In this document: piece after piece, positions 7,390 through 16,463 of the stretch | Layout: every line of letters starts with the position of its first letter | Position numbering within the stretch: the first letter of the stretch is position 1 | Assembly (NCBI GenBank): GCA_900551005.1 | Contig: URUL01000006.1 | Coordinates: forward strand, 1 to 44,509 | Direction of reading: 5' to 3' | From: an uncultured Ruminococcus sp. | GTDB taxonomy: Bacteria > Bacillota > Clostridia > Oscillospirales > CAG-272 | DNA: 44,509 nt | Position numbers and translations under genes: made by a program | The notes under the pieces: model-generated | Told to the model about the DNA's origin: nothing | The model's database searches: none | What the model saw: the letters and a program-made list of their open reading frames with translations, nothing else

Positions 7390-9488
7390 CGGACATAAAA
7401 AATGCTCCGAAGCCGGAGCTTCTTGCCCCTGCAGGCTCTGCCGAGGCGCTTTATGCGGCTGTATGCGCAGGAGCCGACGCCGTATATTTCGGTGTCGGCG
7501 CTTTCAACGCGCGCATGAATGCGAAGAACCTCGGCGGGGATGACTTGAAAAATGCCGTCGCATATTGCCGAAGGCTCGGCGTGAAAACATATGTCACGTT
7601 GAATACCCAGCTCTACTGCCGCGAGGTCTATGAGGCGGCGGAGACGGCACGCGAGCTTTACAATATGGGAGTCGATGCCTTTATCACGGCGGATATCGGT
7701 CTTGCGCGGATACTGCGCTCCGTTTATCCCGAGATAGAGATTCATGCGAGCACACAGATGACGGGGCAGAATGAAAAGAGTACCGAGGTGCTCTCGGAAA
7801 TGGGCTTTTCCCGCATGGTGGCACCACGAGAGCTTTCTCTCGGCGATATCAGGACGCTTTGCTCCGGATCTCCGATAGAAATAGAAATATTCATACATGG
7901 TGCGCTCTGTGGCAGCGCCTCGGGGCAGTGCCTCTTCAGTTCGGTCATCGGCGGCAGAAGCGGAAACCGCGGGCAGTGCGCACAGCCGTGCCGCCTGCCT
8001 TATTCTTGCGGAAAAGGGCAGGGCTATCCGCTTTCGCTCAAAGATCTGTGTCTGGCGGAGCATATGGAGGAGATACTCTCCTTGGGTGTCGCTTCTCTCA
8101 AGATCGAGGGGCGTATGAAAAGCGCCGATTATGTTTACGGCGTGACGAAAATATACCGCCGGCTCATAGATGAGGGCAGGAATGCCACGAAAGCAGAGGC
8201 GGAGGAGCTTGCACGGCTTTTTTCACGTTCGGGTTTTACCGACGGATATTTTACGGGGAAAATCAACTCGGACATGCTCGGTGTGCGTACGGATGACGAC
8301 AAGAGGGCAAGCACCGCACAGGCAGTCGGTAAATATTTCGGAACAAGAAAACTGCCGCTTGATATAAGGGCAGAATTTTTCACGGCGCAACCGCCGCGGC
8401 TTTCAGGTACGGCACGGCGCGCAAATGAGAAGATTTATGTCTCGGTTTCGGGAGAAGTACCGCCGCACGGCGATTATCCCGCAATACCCGAGAGCCGTAT
8501 AGCGGAAAATCTCGCCAAGCTCGGCGCGACGCTTTACCGCGCGGAAAATATTGATATAACGGGAGCGGAGAGCGCGTCTTTTCCGCTCTCGGAGATAAAT
8601 GCGCTTCGCCGTATGCTCTGCAAAAAGCTGGATGAGGCGATGCTCGGCTCGCGCGCTTTACTTGAAAAAAGAGAAATGCCGACGGCGGAGCATACGATGA
8701 GGCTTGCCGTGCAGGACGGCGTGAAGTCTGCCGAAAAGAGAAGCACGGCGTATTTCGTCTATGCGGACAGCATAACGCCCGCGGCACTTGCTCATTTTGA
8801 GCGCATTTATGTGCCGCTCATGCAGTATATAGGATTGGATGCGCCTGCCGAAAATATCGGCATAGCTTTTCCGCCCGTCGTCTTTCCGCATGAGATAGCG
8901 GATATTGAGGCGGCTTCGGAAAAGGCGGCGGCAAAGGGCTGTCGCTATGCACTGATAACAAACCTATGGCAGCTTGAAACGGCAAAGAGGTGCGGCTTTG
9001 AGCTTTGCGGCGATATGCGCCTCGGCATATGTAATGATGAGAGCGCCGCGGAAATGGCGGATCTCGGCCTATGCCGACTGATCATATCGAGCGAAGCAAG
9101 GCAGACACCGAAGGCGGACATTCCGCGCGGACTGATCATGTACGGTGCACTTCCCGCCATGACGCTGGAAAAATGTGCGATACGGGAGATATGCGGGGCG
9201 AAATTGCCTGAGATATCCGCCTGTCACTATTGCGATACGCACAGATTTTCGTACCTTTGCGACAGGCTCGGCGTAAAATTCCCGATGGCACGCGAATACC
9301 GCCACAGAAACGTGATATTCAACAGCGTACCCGTCTATATGGGGGACAAAAAGCGCGGCATGGACTGCGAATTTTATCACTTTATCTTTACCGATGAGAG
9401 CCGCGCCGAGGTTGACCGCATAATAAAAATTACGGAAAACGGCGAAAGCTACGGCGGAAAATTCTGCCGTCTTTCTTCGCCGAGATGA
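7386..9488 (+). CDS. Peptidase U32 family protein (RlhA/collagenase-like)
   Basis: This 700-aa protein opens with PELLAPAGSAEALYAAV and carries the family core (FIHGALC.. SGQCLFSSVIGGRSGNRGQCAQPCRLPY, about residues 170-208), rich in conserved cysteines. A C-terminal region has further Cys residues (CHYCDTHR). Members of U32 include proteins annotated as collagenases and RNA hydroxylases such as E. coli RlhA (23S rRNA C2501 hydroxylation). The length and central DUF3656-like part favour the RlhA group. It is cytosolic, with no signal peptide. It overlaps zapA by 4 nt and is followed 6 nt later by maf. Peptidase activity should not be assumed. Confidence 0.87.
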   Translation: MTDIKNAPKPELLAPAGSAEALYAAVCAGADAVYFGVGAFNARMNAKNLGGDDLKNAVAYCRRLGVKTYVTLNTQLYCREVYEAAETARELYNMGVDAFITADIGLARILRSVYPEIEIHASTQMTGQNEKSTEVLSEMGFSRMVAPRELSLGDIRTLCSGSPIEIEIFIHGALCGSASGQCLFSSVIGGRSGNRGQCAQPCRLPYSCGKGQGYPLSLKDLCLAEHMEEILSLGVASLKIEGRMKSADYVYGVTKIYRRLIDEGRNATKAEAEELARLFSRSGFTDGYFTGKINSDMLGVRTDDDKRASTAQAVGKYFGTRKLPLDIRAEFFTAQPPRLSGTARRANEKIYVSVSGEVPPHGDYPAIPESRIAENLAKLGATLYRAENIDITGAESASFPLSEINALRRMLCKKLDEAMLGSRALLEKREMPTAEHTMRLAVQDGVKSAEKRSTAYFVYADSITPAALAHFERIYVPLMQYIGLDAPAENIGIAFPPVVFPHEIADIEAASEKAAAKGCRYALITNLWQLETAKRCGFELCGDMRLGICNDESAAEMADLGLCRLIISSEARQTPKADIPRGLIMYGALPAMTLEKCAIREICGAKLPEISACHYCDTHRFSYLCDRLGVKFPMAREYRHRNVIFNSVPVYMGDKKRGMDCEFYHFIFTDESRAEVDRIIKITENGESYGGKFCRLSSPR

Positions 9489-9494
9489 GGATAT

Positions 9495-10103
9495 ATGTTT
9501 AAGAAAATCATTCTCGCGTCGTCTTCGCCGCGCAGAAAAGAGATATTGGAGCGGCTCGGGATGAAATTTGATATCATTTCGCCCGATGCAAATGAGAACT
9601 GCGATGAAAATATGAAGCCGTGGGATTATGTCTGCGAGCTTTCAAGGCGGAAGGGCAGAGCGGCCGAGGAAAAGCTCGAGCTTGCGGGAGAGGATATCCG
9701 TGATACCCTTATTATCGCCTGCGATACCGTCGTGGTTTATGAAGGACATATCATCGGCAAGCCCGAAAGCGAGCTTCACGCCCGCGTGACACTGGGGCTT
9801 CTCTCGGATTCATATCACGATGTTTATTCGGGACTTACGCTGATCGGAAAAGGCAAGACCGTTTCGGGAAGCGCTCGGACGAGAGTAAAAATGCGCGCCT
9901 ACAGCGAGGCGGATACAGAGAGATACGTTGCCACGGGAGAACCGATGGGAAAGGCGGGCTCATACGGAATCCAGGGAATCGGTTCTGCTCTTGTCGAAGG
10001 GATAGAGGGCGATTTTTATAATGTGATGGGTTTTCCCGTGCCGCTTTTCTGCGAATTGCTTGAGCATGAGTTCGGGATATCGATTTTTGACCTGATGGGG
10101 TGA
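9495..10103 (+). CDS. maf: Maf nucleoside triphosphate pyrophosphatase
   Basis: This 202-aa Maf protein has the N-terminal signature ILASSSPRRKEIL. Its catalytic-base region is ACDTVVV (about 79-85), followed by IGKP and the conserved YHDVYSGL. Further along are TGEPMGKAGSYGIQG and the C-terminal VMGFPV. Maf proteins hydrolyse dTTP/UTP or modified nucleotides to monophosphates, acting as house-cleaning enzymes linked to septum formation arrest. It sits in the operon between the U32 and nth genes. The stop overlaps a possible GTG of nth. Confidence 0.92.
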   Translation: MFKKIILASSSPRRKEILERLGMKFDIISPDANENCDENMKPWDYVCELSRRKGRAAEEKLELAGEDIRDTLIIACDTVVVYEGHIIGKPESELHARVTLGLLSDSYHDVYSGLTLIGKGKTVSGSARTRVKMRAYSEADTERYVATGEPMGKAGSYGIQGIGSALVEGIEGDFYNVMGFPVPLFCELLEHEFGISIFDLMG

Positions 10104-10108
10104 ATATC

Positions 10109-10744
10109 ATGACTGAAAAAGAAAAAAGAGCACGCGCGGCACTCGTCTGCGCGGAGCTGGAAAAGATATATCCCGAGGCACAGTGTGCTTTGGAGTCGGG
10201 AGGAGACCCCTGGCGGCTTCTCGTCATGGGCAGGCTCTCGGCGCAGTGCACGGATGCGCGGGTGAATATAGTATGCCGCGAGCTTTTCGCGCATTTTCCG
10301 GATGCCGCATCTATGGCATCAGCACCGCTTGAGGAGATAGAAAGGCTCGTATATTCCTGCGGAGTTTATAAGGTAAAGGCAAAGAACATACGTGATTTTT
10401 CCGCGATCATCACGGAAAAATACGGCGGTAAGGTACCGGATAATATGGATGAGCTGTTGACGCTCCCCGGTGTCGGCAGAAAAATAGCAAATCTCATCCT
10501 CGGTGATGTCTACGGCAAGCCTGCCATCGTCGCAGATACGCATTGTATCCGCATTTCAAACAGGCTCGGGCTTTGCGAGAGCAAGGTGCCGGAGAAGGTG
10601 GAGCGCACGCTCTCTGCGCTTGTCGATCCGCAGAAGCAGTCGGACTTTTGCCACAGGCTCGTGCAGTTCGGCAGAGATGTGTGCGATGCACGCAGACCGA
10701 ACTGCGAAAGCTGTCCTTTTGCAGAATTAAATTGTAAATTATGA
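10109..10744 (+). CDS. nth: Endonuclease III (DNA glycosylase/AP lyase)
   Basis: This 211-aa base-excision repair enzyme removes oxidised pyrimidines. The helix-hairpin-helix LPGVGRKIAN holds the catalytic Lys, and the catalytic Asp lies in VADTHCIRISNRLGL. The C-terminal 4Fe-4S loop is CDARRPNCESCPFAELNC. The last two cysteines are separated by six residues rather than the usual five, a small oddity. A GTG at 10100 overlaps maf, but GGGG at 10097-10100 lies 8 nt from ATG 10109, which is preferred. Confidence 0.92.
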   Translation: MTEKEKRARAALVCAELEKIYPEAQCALESGGDPWRLLVMGRLSAQCTDARVNIVCRELFAHFPDAASMASAPLEEIERLVYSCGVYKVKAKNIRDFSAIITEKYGGKVPDNMDELLTLPGVGRKIANLILGDVYGKPAIVADTHCIRISNRLGLCESKVPEKVERTLSALVDPQKQSDFCHRLVQFGRDVCDARRPNCESCPFAELNCKL

Positions 10745-10760
10745 TAAAACGGAGTTTTTT

Positions 10761-12017
10761 ATGGTAAATCAACCTCTTGCGGACAGAATACGCCCGAAAA
10801 GTCTCTCCGATGTTGCCGGTGATCCGAAGCTCTTCGGCGAAAAGGGCATTTTCGCCTCCATGATAGCGAGCGGATATATTCCGAATATGATATTTTTCGG
10901 CCCCTCGGGAACGGGAAAAACGACCGTGGCGAATATCATCGCCGAGGCGGCGGGAAAAACGCTTCACAAGCTCAACGCGACGACGGCGGGCATCTCCGAT
11001 ATCAAGGAGGTCATCGCCGATACTTCCTCGCTTATGGGCACGGGCGGCGTACTGCTCTATCTGGATGAGCTTCAGTATTTCAATAAAAAACAGCAACAAT
11101 CTCTGCTCGAGTTTATCGAGGACGGCAGGATAACGCTCATCGCGTCCACTACGGAAAATCCGTATTTTTATGTTTATCCCGCAGTGCTTTCCCGCAGTGC
11201 CGTCTTTGAATTCAAGCCTCTCTCGGAGGAGGCTCTCGTCGGAGCACTGGAGAGAGCGGTCCGCGTACTCGAGGATGAGGATGCGAAGAAGATAGCACGT
11301 GAAGAGAACGCGCTCGAAATGATAGCGTCTGCCGCTTCCGGAGATGCCAGACGCGCCGTCAATCTGCTCGAAAACGTATACAGAGTCTGCGGTGCGATCA
11401 CGGAAGAGAATATACGCGCCTTTTTACCCGAGATCATGGGAATGGCCGGCTTCGACAAGGCGGGTGACGGACATTATGATCTGCTATCGGCTTTTCAGAA
11501 GTCGATACGCGGCTCGGATCCGGACGCCGCGCTTTTCTACCTTGCCAAACTGCTCGCGGGAGGCGACCTTATTTCCGCCTGCCGAAGAATACAGGTCATA
11601 GCAAGCGAGGATATAGGGCTTGCATATTCTCAGGCGGCAGTCATTACGAGAGCATGCGTCGAGAGCGCACGAGAGCTTGGACTACCCGAGGCGGCGATTC
11701 CTCTCGCACATGCGACGGTGATGCTGGCGACGGCACCGAAGTCAAATTCATCGTATCTCGGTTATCATGCCGCAATGGAAGATGTCAATGCGGGCAGGGG
11801 TGCCGAGGTTCCGCGATGTGTTCAGAATGTGCACTTCGACGGGGAGAATATCGGAGAAAAAGGGCAGAACTACAAGTATCCGCATGATTATCCCAATCAT
11901 TATGTCGAGCAGAGCTATATGCCGCTCGACTTAAAGGACAGAAAATATTACCGCTTCGGTGAAAACAAAGCAGAGAGTGCGGCGGCGGCATATTGGGCAC
12001 AGATAAAGAAAAAATAA
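10761..12017 (+). CDS. rarA: Replication-associated recombination ATPase RarA
   Basis: This 418-aa AAA+ protein matches RarA/MgsA/WRNIP1, a clamp-loader-like ATPase acting at stalled replication forks. It shows PLADRIRPKSLSDVAGD at the N-terminus, Walker A GPSGTGKTT (about 50-58), and Walker B LLYLDELQYFNK. The sensor region is STTENPYFYVYPAVLSRS, with the arginine-finger LSR. The C-terminal tetramerisation part contains SEDIGLAYSQA and PKSNSSYLG. The ATG has GGAG 6 nt upstream. It sits 16 bp after nth, keeping two genome-maintenance genes together. Confidence 0.93.
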   Translation: MVNQPLADRIRPKSLSDVAGDPKLFGEKGIFASMIASGYIPNMIFFGPSGTGKTTVANIIAEAAGKTLHKLNATTAGISDIKEVIADTSSLMGTGGVLLYLDELQYFNKKQQQSLLEFIEDGRITLIASTTENPYFYVYPAVLSRSAVFEFKPLSEEALVGALERAVRVLEDEDAKKIAREENALEMIASAASGDARRAVNLLENVYRVCGAITEENIRAFLPEIMGMAGFDKAGDGHYDLLSAFQKSIRGSDPDAALFYLAKLLAGGDLISACRRIQVIASEDIGLAYSQAAVITRACVESARELGLPEAAIPLAHATVMLATAPKSNSSYLGYHAAMEDVNAGRGAEVPRCVQNVHFDGENIGEKGQNYKYPHDYPNHYVEQSYMPLDLKDRKYYRFGENKAESAAAAYWAQIKKK

Positions 12018-12042
12018 AAAAAGAAAAACAACGGGAGAAGAT

Positions 12043-13086
12043 ATGAATATAGTTCAGGTAGGTTCATCGGGACATTATGAATACGCTCTTGCGGCGGCAA
12101 AAAATGCGGGCTGTAATTTTACGGGAATATGCATGGGCAGCCGTCATGAGAAAAATACGGCGAAGGAAAAGCTGCGCCGATACGGCTTTGAACCGGAAGT
12201 ATATACGGATTATCTCGACATGCTGGAAAAAGCTCCGGCGGATATTGTGATAATCAATTCCTATATGGGCTATAATGCGAATTTTGCGATAGAGGCACTG
12301 CGCCGCGGAAAGCATGTTTTTGTGGAGAAACCGATAGCCACGAGCCTTAATTCGCTGAAAAGCGTCATGCACGAATATCGCATGGCAAATTCGTCCGAGC
12401 ATCTCAGTGAACATGGGCGCGACAGGTTTTGTCTTTGCGGCATGTTCGGAATACTCGATGAGCCGCATTTCATGACGGCACGGAAGATTGCCGCGAGCGG
12501 TGCTCTCGGGGAAATACGATTGATCAATGCACAGAAGTCCTACAAGCTCGGAAAACGCGAAGACTTTTATTCTGACAGAGAGCTTTACGGTGGGACGATA
12601 CCGTGGGTATCCATACATGCCATAGACTGGGCATGGCGGCTTTTCGGCCTGCATTTTTCCGAGGTCTCCGCATGGCAGAGCAGGATCGGAAACGGCGGCA
12701 ACGGCATGATGGAGGCGGATGCCATATGCCTTTTCCGCGGAAGCAGAGAAGAGCTTGTTTCCGTATCCGCCGATTATTTCCGCCCCGCCGGAGCCCCTAC
12801 TCACGATGACGACCGACTTCGTGCCGTAGGTGAGCGAGGCATCATGGAGGTTCGTTCGGGACGCGTGTATATAACAGATGAAAACGGTGAGCGCGAGGTG
12901 GAAGCATATGAGGAGCGGGGAAATATTTTCGCTGAATTTCTTTCGGAGATAGCCACGGGAAATCCGGGCAGGGTTTCCGCTATGGGCAGCTTTTATTCCA
13001 CCTATCTTGCACTCTGTGCAAGAGAGAGCGCAGACCAAAGGAAAACAGTAAAGATGGATTTTGATTCATTCTGCCTTGAAACATGA
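12043..13086 (+). CDS. Gfo/Idh/MocA family oxidoreductase
   Basis: This 347-aa protein has an N-terminal Rossmann fold (IVQVGSSGHYEYALAAAKNAG) and the family hallmark EKPIA at about 97-101, where Lys normally contacts substrate. A C-terminal alpha/beta substrate domain begins with ALGEIRLI and includes GTIPWVSIHAIDWAW, whose His is a likely catalytic residue. Such enzymes oxidise or reduce sugars, inositols or their derivatives with NAD(P). The glycine pattern GSSGHY is looser than the usual GxGxxG. It lies 25 bp after rarA, with GGGAGAAG before the ATG, as the last gene of the zapA operon. The substrate is unknown. Confidence 0.85.
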   Translation: MNIVQVGSSGHYEYALAAAKNAGCNFTGICMGSRHEKNTAKEKLRRYGFEPEVYTDYLDMLEKAPADIVIINSYMGYNANFAIEALRRGKHVFVEKPIATSLNSLKSVMHEYRMANSSEHLSEHGRDRFCLCGMFGILDEPHFMTARKIAASGALGEIRLINAQKSYKLGKREDFYSDRELYGGTIPWVSIHAIDWAWRLFGLHFSEVSAWQSRIGNGGNGMMEADAICLFRGSREELVSVSADYFRPAGAPTHDDDRLRAVGERGIMEVRSGRVYITDENGEREVEAYEERGNIFAEFLSEIATGNPGRVSAMGSFYSTYLALCARESADQRKTVKMDFDSFCLET

Positions 13087-13130
13087 AAAATGAAAAAACT
13101 GTAAATTCGGCAAAAATATTGCGAAAAATA

Positions 13131-13159
13131 TTGTAAAATAAAGAAAGCTGCGTTATAAT
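13131..13159 (+). promoter_or_regulatory. Promoter for rnhA and the iscS operon
   Basis: TTGTAA (13131-13136), 17-nt spacer, TATAAT (13154-13159). It lies 33 bp before the TTG start of rnhA and is the only strong match in this gap. Confidence 0.65.
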
Positions 13160-13192
13160 ATAATGTTGGAATAAGCATGGGAGGTTTGCCGC

Positions 13193-13630
13193 TTGAAAGA
13201 AGTTGATATGTATACCGACGGTGCCTGCAAGGGCAATCCGGGAGCGGGCGGTTTCTGCTGCATACTGAAATATAGGACAAAAGAAAAGCTCATTTCCGGC
13301 GGAGAGGCGAATACGACCAATAACCGTATGGAGCTTTCGGCTGTGATAAGCGGACTGGAGCTTCTGCGGGAGCCTTGCAGAGTGAATGTTTATTCCGATT
13401 CAAAATACGTTGTGGACGCCATGAATCTCGGCTGGGCGACGGGATGGAAGAAAAAAGGCTGGAAGAAAAGCGACGGCAAACCGGCGCTGAATACCGACCT
13501 TTGGGAGCGGCTGCTTTATCTTTCCGAAAGGCACGAGCTGAAATTCATCTGGGTCAAGGGACACGACGGGCATGAATATAACGAGCGGTGCGACAGGGAA
13601 GCTGTTGCGCAGGCCGAAAAATTCACATAA
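13193..13630 (+). CDS. rnhA: Ribonuclease HI
   Basis: This 145-aa endonuclease cleaves the RNA strand of RNA-DNA hybrids. Acidic catalytic residues are visible in YTDGACKGNPGAGG (Asp), NNRMELSAV (Glu), YSDSKYVVDA (Asp) and NERCDREA (Asp), with His in VKGHDGH. A basic handle region (GWKKKGWKKSDGK) is present. The start is TTG: GGGAGG at 13179-13184 stands exactly 8 nt before it, whereas the next ATG (13208) would be too far. It is 34 bp upstream of iscS and likely cotranscribed. Confidence 0.92.
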   Translation: MKEVDMYTDGACKGNPGAGGFCCILKYRTKEKLISGGEANTTNNRMELSAVISGLELLREPCRVNVYSDSKYVVDAMNLGWATGWKKKGWKKSDGKPALNTDLWERLLYLSERHELKFIWVKGHDGHEYNERCDREAVAQAEKFT

Positions 13631-13664
13631 TTCAATAGGACACAGATAGAGAGGATGTGTAAAA

Positions 13665-14828
13665 TTGGAAAAAAGATTTGTGTATGCCGATAATGCGGCG
13701 ACGACAAAGCCTGACCCGAGGGTCATAGAGGCGATGACGCCTTATCTTACCGAATGCTGGGGAAATCCGTCCAGCATATACGGCTTCGGACAGAGCGCCA
13801 AGGAAGCGCTCACGGGTGCGCGTGAAAAGATCGCCGGGCTTATGGGATGCGATGCGGGCGAAATATACTTTACTTCATGCGGCACGGAGTCCGATAACTG
13901 GGCTATACGCGGCGCGGCTTATGCCAACATCAAAAAGGGCAAGCATCTCATAACCACAAAGGTCGAGCATCATGCCGTTCTCCATACGATGGAGGCTCTG
14001 AAAAAAGAAGGCTTCGAGGTGACATACCTCGATGTCGACAAATACGGTATGGTTTCTCCCGAATCCGTGCGCGATGCCATACGCGACGATACGACGCTTG
14101 TTTGTGTCATGTATGCCAATAACGAGATAGGCACGATCATGCCTATCTCGGAGATAGCGAAAATAACGAAAGAGAAAAAGGTGCTTTTCTTCACCGATGC
14201 TGTTCAGGCTGTCGGCCATGAAAAGATCAATCTGCATGAGCTGGGCGTGGATATGCTATCCTGCTCGGGACATAAGATCAATGCTCCGAAGGGCACCGGC
14301 TTCCTTTATATACGCAAGGGCGTCGGCATACGGAATCTCATCGAGGGCGGCGGTCAGGAAAAGGGCAAGCGCTCGGGAACGGAAAACGTTGCTTATGCCG
14401 TTGCTCTGGCAAAGGCACTGGAGCTTGCATGCGAGCAGATGCCCGATCTTACGAGAGTCGCCGCTATGCGCGACAGACTCATACGCGAGATACTCGAGAA
14501 GATACCGTATACCAGACTGAACGGTCATCCGACAAAGCGGCTCCCCGGAAACGTCAATATTTCATTCGATTTTATTGAAGGCGAGAGTATGATACTCCTG
14601 CTTGATGCCTGCGGAATAAATGCTTCCACGGGTTCTGCCTGCTCGAATAATTCTCTCGAGCCTTCTCACGTATTGCTCTCGATAGGTCTTCCTCATGAAA
14701 AGGCGCACGGTTCGCTTCGTCTCAGCCTTTCGCATGAGACGACGGATGAGGATGTGGACTATATTCTCGAGCAGCTTCCGCCGATCATTCAGAGGCTTCG
14801 CGACATGAGCCCGCTCTACAACGCCTGA
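13665..14828 (+). CDS. iscS: Cysteine desulfurase (IscS/NifS)
   Basis: This 387-aa PLP enzyme converts cysteine to alanine and passes persulfide sulfur to acceptors. It shows YADNAATTKPDP at the N-terminus and HHAVLHTMEAL. The PLP-lysine motif is SCSGHKINAPKGTGF, and the sulfur-accepting cysteine loop is STGSACSNNSLEPSHVL (class I, long loop). The TTG start at 13665 is supported by GAGAGGA upstream and by the usual distance to the DNAATT motif. The following nifU-like and mnmA genes indicate delivery to Fe-S scaffolds and tRNA 2-thiolation. A nifS name would be equally acceptable. Confidence 0.93.
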   Translation: MEKRFVYADNAATTKPDPRVIEAMTPYLTECWGNPSSIYGFGQSAKEALTGAREKIAGLMGCDAGEIYFTSCGTESDNWAIRGAAYANIKKGKHLITTKVEHHAVLHTMEALKKEGFEVTYLDVDKYGMVSPESVRDAIRDDTTLVCVMYANNEIGTIMPISEIAKITKEKKVLFFTDAVQAVGHEKINLHELGVDMLSCSGHKINAPKGTGFLYIRKGVGIRNLIEGGGQEKGKRSGTENVAYAVALAKALELACEQMPDLTRVAAMRDRLIREILEKIPYTRLNGHPTKRLPGNVNISFDFIEGESMILLLDACGINASTGSACSNNSLEPSHVLLSIGLPHEKAHGSLRLSLSHETTDEDVDYILEQLPPIIQRLRDMSPLYNA

Positions 14829-14883
14829 GCGGAAAATATAAAGAAAAAGTAAAAAACATACCGTATAAAAGGGAGGGAATCAT

Positions 14884-15342
14884 ATGTATTCTGAAAAAGT
14901 AATGGATCACTTCATGCATCCGAGAAACGTGGGCGAGATAGAAAATGCCGACGGCATAGGTGAGGTAGGCAACGCAAAATGCGGAGATATCATGAAAATA
15001 TATCTCAAGATAGATAATAATATCATAACGGATGTGAAATTTAAAACATTCGGTTGCGGTGCGGCTGTTGCCACATCTTCCATGGCAACTGAGCTTATCA
15101 AGGGCAAGAGCGTCGATGAGGCGCTTCAGCTTACCAATAAGGCCGTCATCGAAGCGCTTGACGGACTTCCCCCGATAAAGATACATTGCTCCGTGCTTGC
15201 CGAAGAGGCTGTTAAGGCGGCTGTTGCCGATTATTATAAGAGAAACGGTATCGACAAAGAGGTTCCCGGCGGCGAGTGCTCGGGATGCTGTGCAAGCTGC
15301 GAGCATGATGCGGAGCATAATCATGCACACAGCCATGAATAA
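14884..15342 (+). CDS. NifU/IscU-like Fe-S scaffold
   Basis: This 152-aa protein starts MYSEKVMDHFMHPRNVGEI and has the three cluster-ligand cysteines in GNAKCGD, FGCGAA and KIHCSVLAE. The Asp after the first cysteine is also present. It assembles Fe-S clusters from sulfur supplied by the upstream desulfurase. A GGGAGG ribosome binding site precedes the ATG. The C-terminal 24 residues are unusual: four cysteines (CSGCCASC) followed by a His/Glu-rich end (EHNHAHSHE) that looks like an added metal-binding tail. The 3' end overlaps the mnmA start. Confidence 0.92.
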   Translation: MYSEKVMDHFMHPRNVGEIENADGIGEVGNAKCGDIMKIYLKIDNNIITDVKFKTFGCGAAVATSSMATELIKGKSVDEALQLTNKAVIEALDGLPPIKIHCSVLAEEAVKAAVADYYKRNGIDKEVPGGECSGCCASCEHDAEHNHAHSHE

Positions 15343-16360
15343 GAAAAAAATACTGCTTGGTATGAGCGGCGGCGTTGACAGTACGTTCAGCGCCGTCCGT
15401 TTGCTTGATGAAGGATATGATGTCGAGGGCGCGATACTCGTGATGAGCGAGCATACCGATACCTCTTCTGCCGAGAGGAATGCGAAGAAGCTTGGCATAA
15501 AACTGCATATCGTCGATTGCAGAGAAAAATTCGACGAATACGTGAAAAAGAATTTCATCTCCGAATACTGCCGCGGCAGAACGCCGAATCCCTGTACCGT
15601 CTGCAACAGATTCGTGAAGATGGCGGAGCTCTGCCGCATAGCCGAGAGCATAGGTGCAGAGAAGATCGCCACCGGTCACTACTGCGGAATAGGCTATGAC
15701 GGGAAGAGCGGCAGATATTACCCGAAAAAGGGAGCAGACGCGCGAAAAGACCAGAGTTATGTCTTTTGGAATCTCACGCAGAAGCAGCTCTCCATGCTTT
15801 ACTGTCCGCTTTTTGCAGAGAGCAAAAGCGAAGTGAAAAAACTGGCACATGAGAGCGGGATAGAAGTACCGGAGGGCGAAAGTCAGGATATCTGCTTTAT
15901 TCCGGACGGCGATCATGCCTCCTTCATAGAGGCAGCTGTCGGCAAGCTGCCCGAGGGCGATTTCATTGATGAAAGCGGTCATGTGATCGGCAGGCACAAG
16001 GGCATCGTAAATTATACCATAGGTCAGCGGAAGGGACTCGGAATTTCAGCGGGGCATCCCGTTTTTGTGTGCGGGATAGACGCGGAAAACAACAGAGTCA
16101 CCGTCTCCGACGAGGAGGCACTTTTCAAGACGGAATTTTCATGCTCGTCTCTCAATTTCGCAAAAAGCACGCCTTTCGAGGGAATGCTTCATGCGCAGGT
16201 CAAGGCACGATATGCGGCAAAGCCGACGGACGCGGAGGTGACCGTTTCGGGCGGCAGAGCATATGTCAAAACCGAGGTTCCGATACGTGCGGCGGCACCC
16301 GGTCAGAGTGCCGTATTCTATGACGGAGACGACGTACTTTTCGGCGGTTTCATTGATTGA
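15323..16360 (+). CDS. mnmA: tRNA 2-thiouridylase MnmA
   Basis: This 345-aa enzyme makes 2-thiouridine at wobble position 34 of Lys/Glu/Gln tRNAs. The PP-loop is GMSGGVDST, and NPCTVCNRFVK and ESQDICFIPDGD carry the two catalytic cysteines. Then come YTIGQRKGLGI and C-terminal beta domains. The frame is open much further upstream inside the scaffold gene. ATG 15323 has GGAG at 15312-15315 seven bases before it; ATG 15335 is the alternative and matches the common MNKKKILLGM opening. Either way it overlaps the scaffold gene. A terminator follows at 16426. Confidence 0.92.
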   Translation: MHTAMNKKKILLGMSGGVDSTFSAVRLLDEGYDVEGAILVMSEHTDTSSAERNAKKLGIKLHIVDCREKFDEYVKKNFISEYCRGRTPNPCTVCNRFVKMAELCRIAESIGAEKIATGHYCGIGYDGKSGRYYPKKGADARKDQSYVFWNLTQKQLSMLYCPLFAESKSEVKKLAHESGIEVPEGESQDICFIPDGDHASFIEAAVGKLPEGDFIDESGHVIGRHKGIVNYTIGQRKGLGISAGHPVFVCGIDAENNRVTVSDEEALFKTEFSCSSLNFAKSTPFEGMLHAQVKARYAAKPTDAEVTVSGGRAYVKTEVPIRAAAPGQSAVFYDGDDVLFGGFID

Positions 16361-16425
16361 AAGCGGTTCTGAAGGAGAACACCGATTTTTGGTGGTCAAA
16401 ATAAGAAATTTTAATATTCTAATCT

Positions 16426-16463
16426 AAAACAGAGCAAAAATTGGCGTTTTGCTCTGTTTTTTT
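16426..16463 (+). terminator. Terminator of the rnhA-iscS-mnmA operon
   Basis: A perfect 14-bp inverted repeat, AAAACAGAGCAAAA / TTTTGCTCTGTTTT, has a 7-nt loop and runs on into T residues, 65 bp after the mnmA stop. Confidence 0.9.

Noticed and set aside
7308..8063. A 251-codon minus-strand frame opposite zapA and the U32 gene
   Set aside because: Arg/Cys-rich composition of an antisense shadow; the plus strand encodes conserved family motifs.
12064..13038. A 324-codon minus-strand frame opposite the Gfo/Idh/MocA gene
   Set aside because: No motifs and no ribosome binding site; the plus-strand gene is complete.
14785..15672. A 295-codon minus-strand frame across the iscS/scaffold/mnmA junction
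   Set aside because: It spans three good plus-strand genes and has no recognisable domain.
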